From the NCBI RefSeq assembly GCF_031457455.1, contig NZ_JAVDWU010000003.1:248001-312000 (forward strand): a stretch of DNA of 64,000 bases, written 5' to 3'. A model generated the notes under the pieces. It was given only the letters and a program-made list of their open reading frames with translations, made no database searches and was not told the DNA's origin. This DNA comes from Hydrogenophaga palleronii_A. GTDB taxonomy: Bacteria > Pseudomonadota > Gammaproteobacteria > Burkholderiales > Burkholderiaceae_C. A program made the translations under genes and the position numbers. Positions 45,011-53,458 of this stretch are shown in pieces (position 1 is the stretch's first letter; each line of letters opens with the position of its first letter).

Positions 45011-45047
45011 TCAAGAGAAAAGACGACAGGCTCAGGACAGGCCAAGC

Positions 45048-45064
45048 CTCCCCCAGCGGGGGAG
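45048..45064. terminator. Hairpin between the convergent methyltransferase and Lrp genes
   Basis: CTCCCCC-AGC-GGGGGAG is a 7-bp GC stem with a 3-nt loop, 11 bp from the stop of the Lrp gene. There is no T-run. A related hairpin flanks the duplicated Lrp fragment at 42799. Confidence 0.45.
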
Positions 45065-45075
45065 TGAGCCTTTGC

Positions 45076-45543
45076 TCAAGCCGCATGCAACGGCAACGCC
45101 GTCTTGTACCGCACCTGCTTGAGTGCGAAGCTGGAACGGATTTTCTCCAGCCCGGGAATCGGCGAGAGCTGCTCCAGGATGAACCGCTCCAGCGCCCCGA
45201 TGTCGGCCACGGCCACGCGCAGCAGGTAGTCGCTGTCGCCCGACATCAGGTAGCACTCCATCACCTCATCGTGCTCGGCGATGCGGCGCTCGAATTCGGC
45301 CAACGCGGCCTTGGATTGCTCTTTCAGACTGACCGAGATGAAGACGTTAAGCCCCAGCCCCAAGGCCTTGGGATCGGCCAACGCCACATAGCGCTGGATC
45401 ACACCTTCGTTTTCCAGCGCCTTCACCCGCACCAGGCAGGGCGATGGCGAAAGACTCACCCGCCGCGCCAGCTCCACGTTGCTGAGCGATCCGTCTTCCT
45501 GCAGCTCGGACAATATGCGGACATCAGTTGCATCTAAAGCCAT
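45076..45543 (-). CDS. mdeR: Lrp-family regulator, MdeR-like
   Basis: A protein of 155 residues. The winged helix-turn-helix is LDATDVRILSELQEDGSLSN with LSPSPCLVRVKALENEG. The ligand domain includes MSGDSDYLLRVAVADIGALE. It is divergent from an AceE-like E1 gene. In Pseudomonas the Lrp-type MdeR is divergent from methionine-catabolism genes including mdeB, an AceE-like 2-oxobutyrate dehydrogenase E1. The name rests on that parallel; no methionine gamma-lyase gene (mdeA) is beside it. The start at 45543 gives a normal length. Confidence 0.7.
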   Translation of the reverse strand: MALDATDVRILSELQEDGSLSNVELARRVSLSPSPCLVRVKALENEGVIQRYVALADPKALGLGLNVFISVSLKEQSKAALAEFERRIAEHDEVMECYLMSGDSDYLLRVAVADIGALERFILEQLSPIPGLEKIRSSFALKQVRYKTALPLHAA

Positions 45544-45567
45544 AAATACTCTAAAAATTAATTTGTG

Positions 45568-45582
45568 AAGCAGTTTATGCTG
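45568..45582. promoter_or_regulatory. Lrp-box-like site between mdeR and mdeB
   Basis: AAGCAGTTTATGCTG contains the inverted halves AGCA/TGCT. Read on the minus strand, it matches the 15-base Lrp consensus at about 11 positions. The 103-bp gap is AT-rich and should hold both divergent promoters. Confidence 0.4.
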
Positions 45583-45646
45583 ATTTTTCTCAGAACACAG
45601 CGCCAATTCAAAAGCACATGTGGTCAACAACCCCTTACAGTAGTTC

Positions 45647-48241
45647 ATGACTGACACCCGCCAAGCCCGTTATCTCAACACCCCAGAAAGCGATACCGAC
45701 CCCTCCGAAACAGCGGAGTGGCGCGAAGCGTTGACCGCGTTGCTGGCCTCACAAGGGCCCGAGCGCGCACGCTTCATGCTCGACGAGATGGCGCGACTGG
45801 CACGGGGCCAGCGCATCGGCTGGCAGCCGGAGTTGAACACGCCCTACATCAACACCATCGCGGTGGAAGACCAGCCCGCCTTCCCCGGCGACCTGGCGGT
45901 GGAAGAGCGCCTGGCTTCGCTGATGCGCTGGAACGCGCTGGCCATGGTGGTGCGGGCCAACCAGGCGTATGGCGAGCTGGGCGGGCACATCGCCAGCTAC
46001 GCGAGCGCGGCCGATCTGTTTGAGACCGGGTTCAACCATTTCTTTCGCGCCGGGCGCCAGGGTGACTTGGTGTTTTTTCAGCCGCACAGCGCGCCGGGTG
46101 TGTATGCGCGGGCTTTCCTTGAGGGCCGGCTGAGCGAGGCCGACCTGCTGCACTACCGGCAGGAAATCACCGCCCCCGCCAGCGGCGCGCGCGGCCTTTC
46201 CAGCTACCCGCACCCGTGGCTGATGCCGGACTTCTGGCAGTTCCCCACCGGCTCCATGGGCATCGGCCCCATCAGCTCGATCTACCACGCGCGCTTCATG
46301 CGCTACCTCACGCACCGGCAGTTGCTCAACTGTGAAGGCCGCAAAGTGTGGGGCGTGTTTGGCGACGGCGAGATGGACGAGCCCGAGAGCATGAGCGCGC
46401 TCACGCTGGCCGCGCGCGAGAAGCTGGACAACCTGGTGTGGGTGGTCAACTGCAACCTGCAGCGGCTGGACGGCCCGGTGCGCGGCAACGGCCGCATCAT
46501 CGACGAGCTGGAAAAGCTGTTTGCCGGTGCGGGCTGGAACGTGATCAAGCTGGTGTGGGGCAGCGACTGGGACGGCCTGTTCGCGCGCGACACCACCGGC
46601 GCCCTGGTGCGCGCTTTTGCCAACACGGTGGACGGCCAGATGCAGACCTTCGCCGCCAAGGACGGCCGCTTCAACCGCGACAACTTCTTCGGCCAGAACC
46701 CCGAACTGACGGCGCTGGCCCAGGGCATGACGGACGAGCAGATCGACCGCCTGAAGCGCGGCGGCCATGACCTGGTGAAGATCCACGCCGCATACGCTGC
46801 TGCAGCGGCCCACACCGGCCAGCCCACGGTGATATTGGCGCAGACCAAGAAGGGCTACGGCATGGGCGCGGCCGGCCAGGGCAAGATGACCACGCACAGC
46901 CAGAAGAAATTCGACGAGGGCGACCTGATCGAATTCCGCAACCGCTTCAACCTGCCGTTGACCGATGAACAGGCCAAGGGCCTGGCCTTTTTCAAGCCCG
47001 CCGACGACAGCGCCGAGATGCGCTACCTGCGCGAGCACCGTGCGGCGCTGGGTGGTGCCATGCCCAAGCGCGAGACCGCGTGTGAGGAGGTGCCGGTGCC
47101 CGCCATTGACGCCTACGCCAGTTTTGCGCTGAAGGCCGACGGCAAGGAGATGAGCACCACCATGGCTTTTGTGCGCATGCTGGGCACGCTGCTGAAAGAC
47201 CCAGCGCTGGGGCCGCGCATCGTGCCCATCGTGGCCGACGAAGCGCGCACCTTTGGCATGGCCAATTTGTTCAAGCAGGTCGGCATCTACAGCAGCGTGG
47301 GCCAGCGCTACGCGCCGGAAGATATTGGCTCCGTGCTCAGCTATCGCGAAGCACTGGAAGGGCAGATTCTGGAAGAAGGCATCAGCGAGGCCGGCGCGCT
47401 GGCGAGCTGGACGGCGGCGGCCACAAGCTACAGCGTGCACGGCCTGGCCATGCTGCCGTTCTACATCTACTACTCGATGTTCGGCTTCCAGCGCGTGGGC
47501 GACGCCATCTGGGCCGCTGCTGATCAACGTTCGCGCGGCTTCCTGCTGGGCGCCACCTCGGGCCGCACCACGCTGGGCGGCGAAGGCCTGCAACACCAGG
47601 ACGGCAGCAGCCACCTGGTGGCCGCCACTATCCCCAACTGCAAGGCGTATGACCCGGCGTTTGCGGGTGAGCTGGCAGTGATTGTGGATGCCGGCATGCG
47701 CGAGATGCTGGTGGAGCAGCGGGACGTGTTTTATTACGTCACGCTCATGAACGAGAACTACGCCAACCCTGATTTGCATGAAGGGGCGGCTGAGGGGGTG
47801 TTGAAGGGTGGTTACCACTTCGGCAGCTATGGGCCGCAGGGTGGCAAGCAGCGCGTCACCTTGCTGGGCTCGGGTGCGATCTTCACTGAAGTGGTGAAGG
47901 CTGCGCAGCAACTGGCTGAGCAGGGTGTGGGGGTGGATGTGTTCAGCGTCACCAGCTGGAGTGAGCTGGCGCGGGATGGTGTGGCCAGCGGCGATGGGGT
48001 GCCTTACCTCACGCAGTTGCTGGGGCGTGGCGAAGGCCCTGTGATTGCGGCGACCGACTATGTGCGGGCGGTGCCGGAGAGTGTGCGGGCTTTTGTGCCT
48101 GAGGGGCGGCGGTTCCACACGCTGGGGACGGATGGGTTTGGGCGCAGTGATACGCGGGTGGCGTTGCGGGCGTTCTTTCAAGTTGATGCGGCGAGTGTTG
48201 TGAAGGCGGCGCTTCACTCGCTGGGCCCGCGTCAATCGTGA
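45647..48241 (+). CDS. mdeB: Stand-alone AceE-like 2-oxoacid dehydrogenase E1 (MdeB-like)
   Basis: A protein of 864 residues closely related to AceE. It shares SSYPHPWLMPDFWQFPTGSM, the ThDP motif GDGEMDEPES, NCNLQRLDGPVRGNG and YSMFGFQRVGD. No E2 or E3 gene is beside it, unlike the aceE-aceF-lpdA set at 33-40 kb. E1 homologues of this kind next to an Lrp-type regulator act on 2-oxobutyrate in methionine degradation (MdeB) and presumably use the E2/E3 of the main complex. 2-Oxobutyrate is also the product of the ACC deaminase in this window. The choice of substrate is inferred. Confidence 0.75.
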   Translation: MTDTRQARYLNTPESDTDPSETAEWREALTALLASQGPERARFMLDEMARLARGQRIGWQPELNTPYINTIAVEDQPAFPGDLAVEERLASLMRWNALAMVVRANQAYGELGGHIASYASAADLFETGFNHFFRAGRQGDLVFFQPHSAPGVYARAFLEGRLSEADLLHYRQEITAPASGARGLSSYPHPWLMPDFWQFPTGSMGIGPISSIYHARFMRYLTHRQLLNCEGRKVWGVFGDGEMDEPESMSALTLAAREKLDNLVWVVNCNLQRLDGPVRGNGRIIDELEKLFAGAGWNVIKLVWGSDWDGLFARDTTGALVRAFANTVDGQMQTFAAKDGRFNRDNFFGQNPELTALAQGMTDEQIDRLKRGGHDLVKIHAAYAAAAAHTGQPTVILAQTKKGYGMGAAGQGKMTTHSQKKFDEGDLIEFRNRFNLPLTDEQAKGLAFFKPADDSAEMRYLREHRAALGGAMPKRETACEEVPVPAIDAYASFALKADGKEMSTTMAFVRMLGTLLKDPALGPRIVPIVADEARTFGMANLFKQVGIYSSVGQRYAPEDIGSVLSYREALEGQILEEGISEAGALASWTAAATSYSVHGLAMLPFYIYYSMFGFQRVGDAIWAAADQRSRGFLLGATSGRTTLGGEGLQHQDGSSHLVAATIPNCKAYDPAFAGELAVIVDAGMREMLVEQRDVFYYVTLMNENYANPDLHEGAAEGVLKGGYHFGSYGPQGGKQRVTLLGSGAIFTEVVKAAQQLAEQGVGVDVFSVTSWSELARDGVASGDGVPYLTQLLGRGEGPVIAATDYVRAVPESVRAFVPEGRRFHTLGTDGFGRSDTRVALRAFFQVDAASVVKAALHSLGPRQS

Positions 48242-48253
48242 GCTTGGTGTCTG

Positions 48254-48332
48254 ACTCCCTCGCCCCTGGGGGAGAGAACTGGCGCGCAAAGACCCCTCAC
48301 CCCAGCCCTCTCCCCAGAGGGGCGAGGGAGTG
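48254..48332. terminator. Large hairpin and 40-bp repeat between convergent genes
   Basis: ACTCCCTCGCCCCT (48254-48267) pairs perfectly with AGGGGCGAGGGAGT (48318-48331). The right part, 48293-48332, is the exact reverse complement of 12585-12624. It lies between the ends of mdeB and the sigma54 activator, so it can act as a two-way terminator. Confidence 0.65.
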
Positions 48333-48349
48333 AAGCCACCTCAAAAGAG

Positions 48350-50170
48350 TCAAACCACCAACCCAAACTTCTTCGCCCGATAAGCCACCGTCGCCCGGCT
48401 CACCCCCAAATCCCGCGCCGCAGCAGACAAATTGCCACCACTGCGCCGAATCGCCTGGCGCAACAACGCCAGTTCGGCCTGCTCCAGCGTGCCACCGGGC
48501 GCAGTGGCAGGTGCTTCTCGTTCGTCAGCAACCTGAGCCGCACCACGCAGGTTGAGCGTGACCGGCCCGTCTTCACGCCACGCCAGCGACAACACGTCCT
48601 GCGCGAGCGACTCGCCGCTGCTGAACAGATGGTGCACTTCAATCGCCTCGCCGTCGCCCACCAGGATCACGCCGCGCTCCACCAGGTTCTGCAGCTCGCG
48701 GATGTTGCCGGGGAAGCCGTAGTTGTACATGGCCTTCACGGCGGCCTGGCTGAAGCCTGCCACGCTGCGGCGGTGGCGCCGGTTGTAGTGCGCCAGGAAA
48801 TGGCTCATCAGCAGGGGGATGTCGTCGCGCCGGTCGCGCAGGGGTGGCAGGTGGATGGGGAAGACGTTGAGGCGGAAGAACAGGTCTTCGCGGAAGTGGC
48901 CGTTGCGCACCGCCTGGCGCAGGTCCACGTTGGTCGCGGCGATCACGCGCACGTCCACCGGAATGGTCTTGCTGCCGCCCACGCGTTCCACTTCGCCCTC
49001 TTGCAGCGCGCGCAGCAGCTTGCCTTGGGCCACAAAGCTCAGGGTGCCCACTTCGTCCAGAAACAGGGTGCCACCGTTCGCGCGTTCAAAACGCCCGGCG
49101 CGCGAGGTGCCTGCGCCGGTGTAGGCGCCGCGCTCCACGCCAAACAGCTCGGACTCCATCAGCGTTTCAGGAATGGCTGCGCAGTTGATGGCCACAAAGG
49201 GTTGCTCGGCTCTGGGGCTGATGCGGTGCAGGGTGCTGGCAAACATCTCCTTGCCCACGCCGGACTCGCCCGTGAACAGCACCGTGGCGGTGGTGGGTGC
49301 CACGCGGCGCAGCATGTGACAGGCTGCATTGAAGGAGGACGACGCGCCAACCATGGTCGGGTCCGGGCCCGGGTTGGCGGCGGCGAAGGCGGCCAGGTCG
49401 GCAATGGGCGCGGATGCGACATCGCTGGCTGTGCTGCCGACAAAGGACTGGACGTTGAGGTAGCGCAGGTCTTGCTGCACGTCGTCCCAGAGTTCGGCCG
49501 ACCTGCCGATGACACGGCAATGAGCGTCACCGGACGAGCGGCAGCTCATTTCGCGAAACACGACGAGCCGACCAAACAGCGTGCTCACATAGCCGGTGGC
49601 ATAGCCCACCTGCATCCAGCACGCGGGGGAACCGCCCACGCCGTAGGCGGCGATGTGCTCGTCGTCTTCAATGGAGTTGTGCCAGAGGAATTCGCCATCG
49701 TAGGCGCCTGAGACCGCGTCGTAGCTGGCATGCACCAGCTCCACCCGCACGGAGCCTTCCAGTGCATGCAGGCGCGTGCCGGCCAGTGCGGTGGAGGTGG
49801 GGTCGGCGTCGGGCCATTGTTGGCGCACCATTTGCGCATCGCGTGCGCCACTCACATAGCCTGCCCGTGTGAGCAGGCCGCGCGCCTTGTCCAGCCCGAT
49901 GCTGTCGATCAGCTCGCGGCGCAGCGAGCCCAGGGCATCGGAGTGCAACAACAGCATGCGCTGGTCCTGCAGCCAGATGCGGCCGTCGCCTGGCGAGAAG
50001 AACAGGCACTCGCTCAGGTCGGCCACCGTGGGATGACCGGCCTGGCTGCTGTCGCTGACGTCGAAGCCGGTCAGCGGCAAGGGCCTTTGCGGCGCTCCCG
50101 CCTCAGCTTCAGCCTGCCGCGCGCTTGCCAAACGGGCCAGCTCGGCCAGGGAAATGCGCTTTTTGGTCAT
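48350..50170 (-). CDS. XylR/DmpR-type sigma54-dependent activator
   Basis: A protein of 606 residues. The N-terminal sensor comprises an XylR_N-type domain (about 45-130) and a V4R domain (about 150-215, with SCRSSGDAHCRVIG). The AAA+ domain has Walker A GESGVGKE, the sigma54 loop GAYTGA (the tyrosine form usual in this group) and FLDEVGT. A Fis-type helix-turn-helix ends it (NLSAAARDLGVSRATVAYRA). Such proteins bind aromatic effectors directly. It is divergent from the aldehyde dehydrogenase operon, which has a sigma54 promoter. The start at 50170 was chosen over an ATG 17 codons upstream. Confidence 0.9.
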   Translation of the reverse strand: MTKKRISLAELARLASARQAEAEAGAPQRPLPLTGFDVSDSSQAGHPTVADLSECLFFSPGDGRIWLQDQRMLLLHSDALGSLRRELIDSIGLDKARGLLTRAGYVSGARDAQMVRQQWPDADPTSTALAGTRLHALEGSVRVELVHASYDAVSGAYDGEFLWHNSIEDDEHIAAYGVGGSPACWMQVGYATGYVSTLFGRLVVFREMSCRSSGDAHCRVIGRSAELWDDVQQDLRYLNVQSFVGSTASDVASAPIADLAAFAAANPGPDPTMVGASSSFNAACHMLRRVAPTTATVLFTGESGVGKEMFASTLHRISPRAEQPFVAINCAAIPETLMESELFGVERGAYTGAGTSRAGRFERANGGTLFLDEVGTLSFVAQGKLLRALQEGEVERVGGSKTIPVDVRVIAATNVDLRQAVRNGHFREDLFFRLNVFPIHLPPLRDRRDDIPLLMSHFLAHYNRRHRRSVAGFSQAAVKAMYNYGFPGNIRELQNLVERGVILVGDGEAIEVHHLFSSGESLAQDVLSLAWREDGPVTLNLRGAAQVADEREAPATAPGGTLEQAELALLRQAIRRSGGNLSAAARDLGVSRATVAYRAKKFGLVV

Positions 50171-50195
50171 GCGGTGGTGGTGAATACCAGGTGAA

Positions 50196-50232
50196 AAATT
50201 TGATGTCTGGTGAAAATCCAAACATCAAATTT
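50196..50232. promoter_or_regulatory. 11-bp inverted repeat, probable activator (UAS) site
   Basis: AAATTTGATGT (50196-50206) and ACATCAAATTT (50222-50232) are exact reverse complements with a 15-nt spacer. The site lies about 180 bp upstream of the predicted start of the sigma54 promoter at 50367, a normal enhancer distance, and close to the activator's own start. GGTGAAAA repeats nearby may add to it. Confidence 0.65.
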
Positions 50233-50366
50233 AGTTACCAATCATAAACATATGAGGTGGTTTCGCCCAGTCCCGGCCGTCGTTTTTCACCCTAGGGAAA
50301 CTCCTGATCTCCGTCTCTGAAAAACGCGGCGTTTCAGGCTCCCGCAACCGCGCCGCATGACGCGGC

Positions 50367-50382
50367 TGGTATGCCCGTTGCA
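50367..50382 (+). promoter_or_regulatory. Sigma54 (-24/-12) promoter of the aromatic catabolic operon
   Basis: TGGTATG-N4-TTGCA fits the sigma54 consensus TGGYAYR-N4-TTGCW completely, with correct spacing. Transcription should begin near 50394, about 42 nt before the aldehyde dehydrogenase start, which has AGGAG in its leader. Confidence 0.82.
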
Positions 50383-50435
50383 ATTCCTGTGGCACCCACC
50401 GTGTGGTGGCGTTCAAGTTCAACAGGAGATGAATC

Positions 50436-51911
50436 ATGGGTGTGAGCGAACAACTGACCTGGCTGGACAGCAGCCTCTGGGAAGGCAAGGCCTTTGACGG
50501 CCAGTGGACCACCGCGCTGAGCAGCGTGCGCGACGTGAAAGAACCGGCCACCGGCCAGGTGCTCTCCAAAGTGGGCATCGCCAGTGCGGCTGACATGCGC
50601 GCCGCCATTGGCCGTGCACAAGCTGCGCAGGCCGCCTGGGCCGCCACGGGGCCGCGTGAACGCTCCGCCGTGTTCCACCGCGCCGCCGCGCTGTTCCAGC
50701 AGCACTTCGGCGAACTCGCCATGGCCATCGCTCGCGAAACCGGCGGCATCGTGCCCAAGGGTCAGCACGAGGTGAACGAGTCCATCACGCTGTGCCACCT
50801 GGCCGCAGCCCTGCCCATGCAGGCGCAAGGCCAGGTGCTGCCCGCTGCGGCAGGCCGCCTGTCTTTTGCGCGGCGTGTGCCGCACGGCGTGGTGGGGGTG
50901 ATTTCGCCCTTCAACTTTCCGCTGATCCTGAGCCTGCGCGCCGTGGCCCCGGCGCTGGCACTGGGCAATGCGGTGGTGCTCAAGCCCGACACGCGCACCC
51001 CTGTGAGCGGCGGTTTCATCATTGCCAAAGTGTTCGAAGAAGCCGGCCTGCCGGCCGGTGTGCTGCAGGTGCTGCCGGGCGATGCCGAAGCCGGCGAGGC
51101 GCTGGTGACCGACCCGCGCGTGCCCATGATCGCCTTCACCGGCTCGCCCACTGTGGGCCGCCGCATCGGCGCGCTGGCGGGTGAACACCTGAAGAAGGTG
51201 TCGCTGGAACTGGGTGGCGCCAACAACCTGATCGTGCTGGAAGACGCCGACCTGGATGCCGCCGCCAGCGCCGCCGCCTTCGGCGCCTGGTTCCACCAGG
51301 GCCAGATCTGCATGGCCTCCAACCGCATCCTGGTGCACGAGTCCATTGCCGAAGGCTTCAAGGCGCGCATGGTCGGCAAGGCCACGCACCTGCCGGTGGG
51401 CGACGGTGCCAGCGGCCAGGTGGCCCTGGGCCCAATGATCGACGCCAAGCAGCTCAAGCACTTCGACGACGTGATTCAGGACAGCATCAAGCAGGGCGCT
51501 GTGCTCGAAGCCGGCGGCACCTACGAGGGCCTTTGCTACAAGCCCACCGTGCTTTCGGGCGTGAAGCCCGGCATCCGCTCGTTCGACGAAGAGCCCTTCG
51601 GCCCGGTGGTCAACCTGGTCACGTTCAGCACCGACGACGAAGCCGTGCAGCTGGCCAACACCAGCCAGGGTGGCCTGGCCGCTGCGGTGATCAGCCCCTC
51701 GATCGGCCGCGCCATGGCCATTGGCCAGCGCCTGCGCGCCGGCATGGTCCACATCAACGACCAGACCGTTTGCGACGAGTGCACCAACCCCTTTGGTGGC
51801 CCCGGCATCGGTGGCAACGGCGGCAGCGTGGGTGGCCCGGCAGACATCGACGAGTACACGCAGTGGCAGTGGATCACGGTGAAGGACGCGCCACCAGCAT
51901 TCCCCTTCTGA
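50436..51911 (+). CDS. NAD-dependent aromatic aldehyde (benzaldehyde/vanillin-type) dehydrogenase
   Basis: A protein of 491 residues in the aldehyde dehydrogenase superfamily. The nucleotide and oxyanion part is VVGVISPFNFPLILSLRAVA. The general base Glu is in LELGGANNLIVLED, and the catalytic cysteine is in HQGQICMASNRILVH. The C-terminal ring FGGPGIGGNGG is typical of the XylC/benzaldehyde group. It oxidises an aromatic aldehyde to its acid. It is the first gene behind the sigma54 promoter; an aromatic-sensing activator faces it. Later in the cluster an alcohol dehydrogenase-like gene could supply the aldehyde. Confidence 0.85.
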   Translation: MGVSEQLTWLDSSLWEGKAFDGQWTTALSSVRDVKEPATGQVLSKVGIASAADMRAAIGRAQAAQAAWAATGPRERSAVFHRAAALFQQHFGELAMAIARETGGIVPKGQHEVNESITLCHLAAALPMQAQGQVLPAAAGRLSFARRVPHGVVGVISPFNFPLILSLRAVAPALALGNAVVLKPDTRTPVSGGFIIAKVFEEAGLPAGVLQVLPGDAEAGEALVTDPRVPMIAFTGSPTVGRRIGALAGEHLKKVSLELGGANNLIVLEDADLDAAASAAAFGAWFHQGQICMASNRILVHESIAEGFKARMVGKATHLPVGDGASGQVALGPMIDAKQLKHFDDVIQDSIKQGAVLEAGGTYEGLCYKPTVLSGVKPGIRSFDEEPFGPVVNLVTFSTDDEAVQLANTSQGGLAAAVISPSIGRAMAIGQRLRAGMVHINDQTVCDECTNPFGGPGIGGNGGSVGGPADIDEYTQWQWITVKDAPPAFPF

Positions 51912-51956
51912 TCCGGTCCTGATCTTCGCAATTCACCCCCACTAGAGGAGACAAAC

Positions 51957-53255
51957 ATGAACAACACACAAAACCACCTGGGCCGCCGCGATGTGCTTCG
52001 CGCCGGTGTCGCCACCGCCGCCGGTGCCGCACTGCCGATGCTGGCATTTGCCCAGAGCGACACACTGCGCATCGGCGTGGTCAGCCCCACCTCCGGCCCG
52101 CTGGGCATCTTCGGCGAGGGCGATGGCCATGTGCTGGATCTGGTGCGCAAGACCGTGGCCGGAGGCATCGACGCCGGTGGCAAGCGCCTGAAGCTGGAAT
52201 TCATCCACAAGGACACGCAGTCCAACCCGGTGCGCGCCGCGCAAGTGGCCAAGGAGCTGATCAACAGCGACAAGGTCGACCTGGTGCTGTCCACCTCCAC
52301 GCCCGAGACGGTGAACCCGGTGGCCGACGCCTGCGAGGCCGCAGGCATTCCGGCGCTGTCCACCACATCGCCTTGGGAAGCGTTCTACTTCGGTCGCGGC
52401 GCCAAGCCGGGCGAGCCTTCGCCGTTCAAGTGGACCTACCACTTCTCGTTCGGTGTGGGCAACTTCGCCAAGCTTTACGCCGACCAGTGGAACCTCGTGC
52501 CCACCAACAAGAAGGTGGGCATGCTGCTGCCGGCCGATGCCGACGGCAACGCGATCCGCGGCCTGCTGATCCCTCAGTTGGAGAAAGCCGGCTTCACCGT
52601 GGTCGACGCCGGACCGTACCAGAACGGTGTGGCCGACTTCTCGGCACAGATCGCGCTGTTCAGGAAAGAGGGCGTGGAGATCATCAACACCTTCCCCTTC
52701 CCGCCCGACTTCGCCGTGTTCTGGCGCCAGGCTGCACAGCGCGGCCTGGCCAAGCAGGTGAAGATCATGCAGATGGCCAAGGCCGGCCTGTTCGCCGCCG
52801 AACTGGAGGCACTGGGCGCGCTGGGCCACGGCCTGCATGCCGGGGCCTACTGGCACCGCAGCTATCCGTTCCAGTCGCCGGCCACCGGCCTGTCGTGCGC
52901 ACAACTGGCCGACAGCTATGAGAAGGCCAGCGGCAAGGTGTGGAACCAGCAGCTGGGCGCCACCGCCTCGCTGTTCGACGCCGCACTGGCGGCCGTGCGC
53001 GCCTGCCCCAACCCCAAGGACCGCGCAGCAATGGCGCAGTCGCTGGCCACGCTGAAAACCGAGACCGCGGTGGGCCTGGTGGACTTCACCGCCGGGCCGG
53101 TGCCCAACTGCACCCCCACCGGTGTGGTGGGCGTGCAGTGGGTGCGCGCCAAGCCGGGCTCGAAGGCGAAGTTTGATGTCGAGATCGTTTCCAACGTGGA
53201 CCATCCGCGCGTGCCGACGACCGCAAAGATGACGGCGTACGCGATGGGGGCCTGA
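51957..53255 (+). CDS. Liv-type ABC transporter substrate-binding protein with Tat signal
   Basis: A protein of 432 residues. The signal has a twin-arginine stretch (GRRDVLRAGVATAAGAALPM) and cleavage near LAFAQS. The mature protein is a branched-chain amino-acid/aromatic-type periplasmic binding fold (LRIGVVSPTSGPLGIFGEGD and STPETVNPVADACEAAGIP). Homologues near aromatic catabolic genes bind aromatic acids or related carbon sources. It follows the aldehyde dehydrogenase by 45 bp. A repeat and an intrinsic terminator separate it from the ATPase and permease genes. A second binding protein is encoded at 57625. Confidence 0.85.
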   Translation: MNNTQNHLGRRDVLRAGVATAAGAALPMLAFAQSDTLRIGVVSPTSGPLGIFGEGDGHVLDLVRKTVAGGIDAGGKRLKLEFIHKDTQSNPVRAAQVAKELINSDKVDLVLSTSTPETVNPVADACEAAGIPALSTTSPWEAFYFGRGAKPGEPSPFKWTYHFSFGVGNFAKLYADQWNLVPTNKKVGMLLPADADGNAIRGLLIPQLEKAGFTVVDAGPYQNGVADFSAQIALFRKEGVEIINTFPFPPDFAVFWRQAAQRGLAKQVKIMQMAKAGLFAAELEALGALGHGLHAGAYWHRSYPFQSPATGLSCAQLADSYEKASGKVWNQQLGATASLFDAALAAVRACPNPKDRAAMAQSLATLKTETAVGLVDFTAGPVPNCTPTGVVGVQWVRAKPGSKAKFDVEIVSNVDHPRVPTTAKMTAYAMGA

Positions 53256-53258
53256 AGA

Positions 53259-53350
53259 CTCCGCTCCCCCCCGATGCGCCTGCGGCGCTTCCCCCTCAGG
53301 GGGCGGCGCTGGTGGCCCGGCAAAGCCGGTTCCACGGCGCCCTGGGTTGA
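53259..53350. repeat. GC-rich intergenic repeat, copy 2
   Basis: The sequence contains GCGCTTCCCCCTCAGGGGG and a GCCCGGCAAAGCCGG palindrome. It resembles the repeat at 155-250. It begins just after the binding-protein stop. Confidence 0.55.
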
Positions 53351-53376
53351 GACTGCTGCGCTCAACTGCTTTTTCC

Positions 53377-53424
53377 GCCCGCGCGGTGATCTGAGGGATG
53401 GTATGGGGCCGCGCGGGCATTTTT
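53377..53424 (+). terminator. Rho-independent terminator between binding protein and Liv ATPase
   Basis: GCCCGCGCGG (53377-53386) pairs perfectly with CCGCGCGGGC (53409-53418), a 10-bp GC stem with a 22-nt loop. TTTTT follows at 53420-53424. It should end or attenuate transcripts after the binding protein, so the downstream genes would be made at a lower level or from another promoter. Confidence 0.75.
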
Positions 53425-53458
53425 CTCTTCTCTTTCCATTCTTCGACTGAAGGTCATC

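Noticed and set aside
45749..48289. A long minus-strand open frame opposite the AceE-like gene, rich in His, Val and Gly.
   Set aside because: Its composition is that of an antisense shadow and it matches no family, while the plus strand is a full E1.
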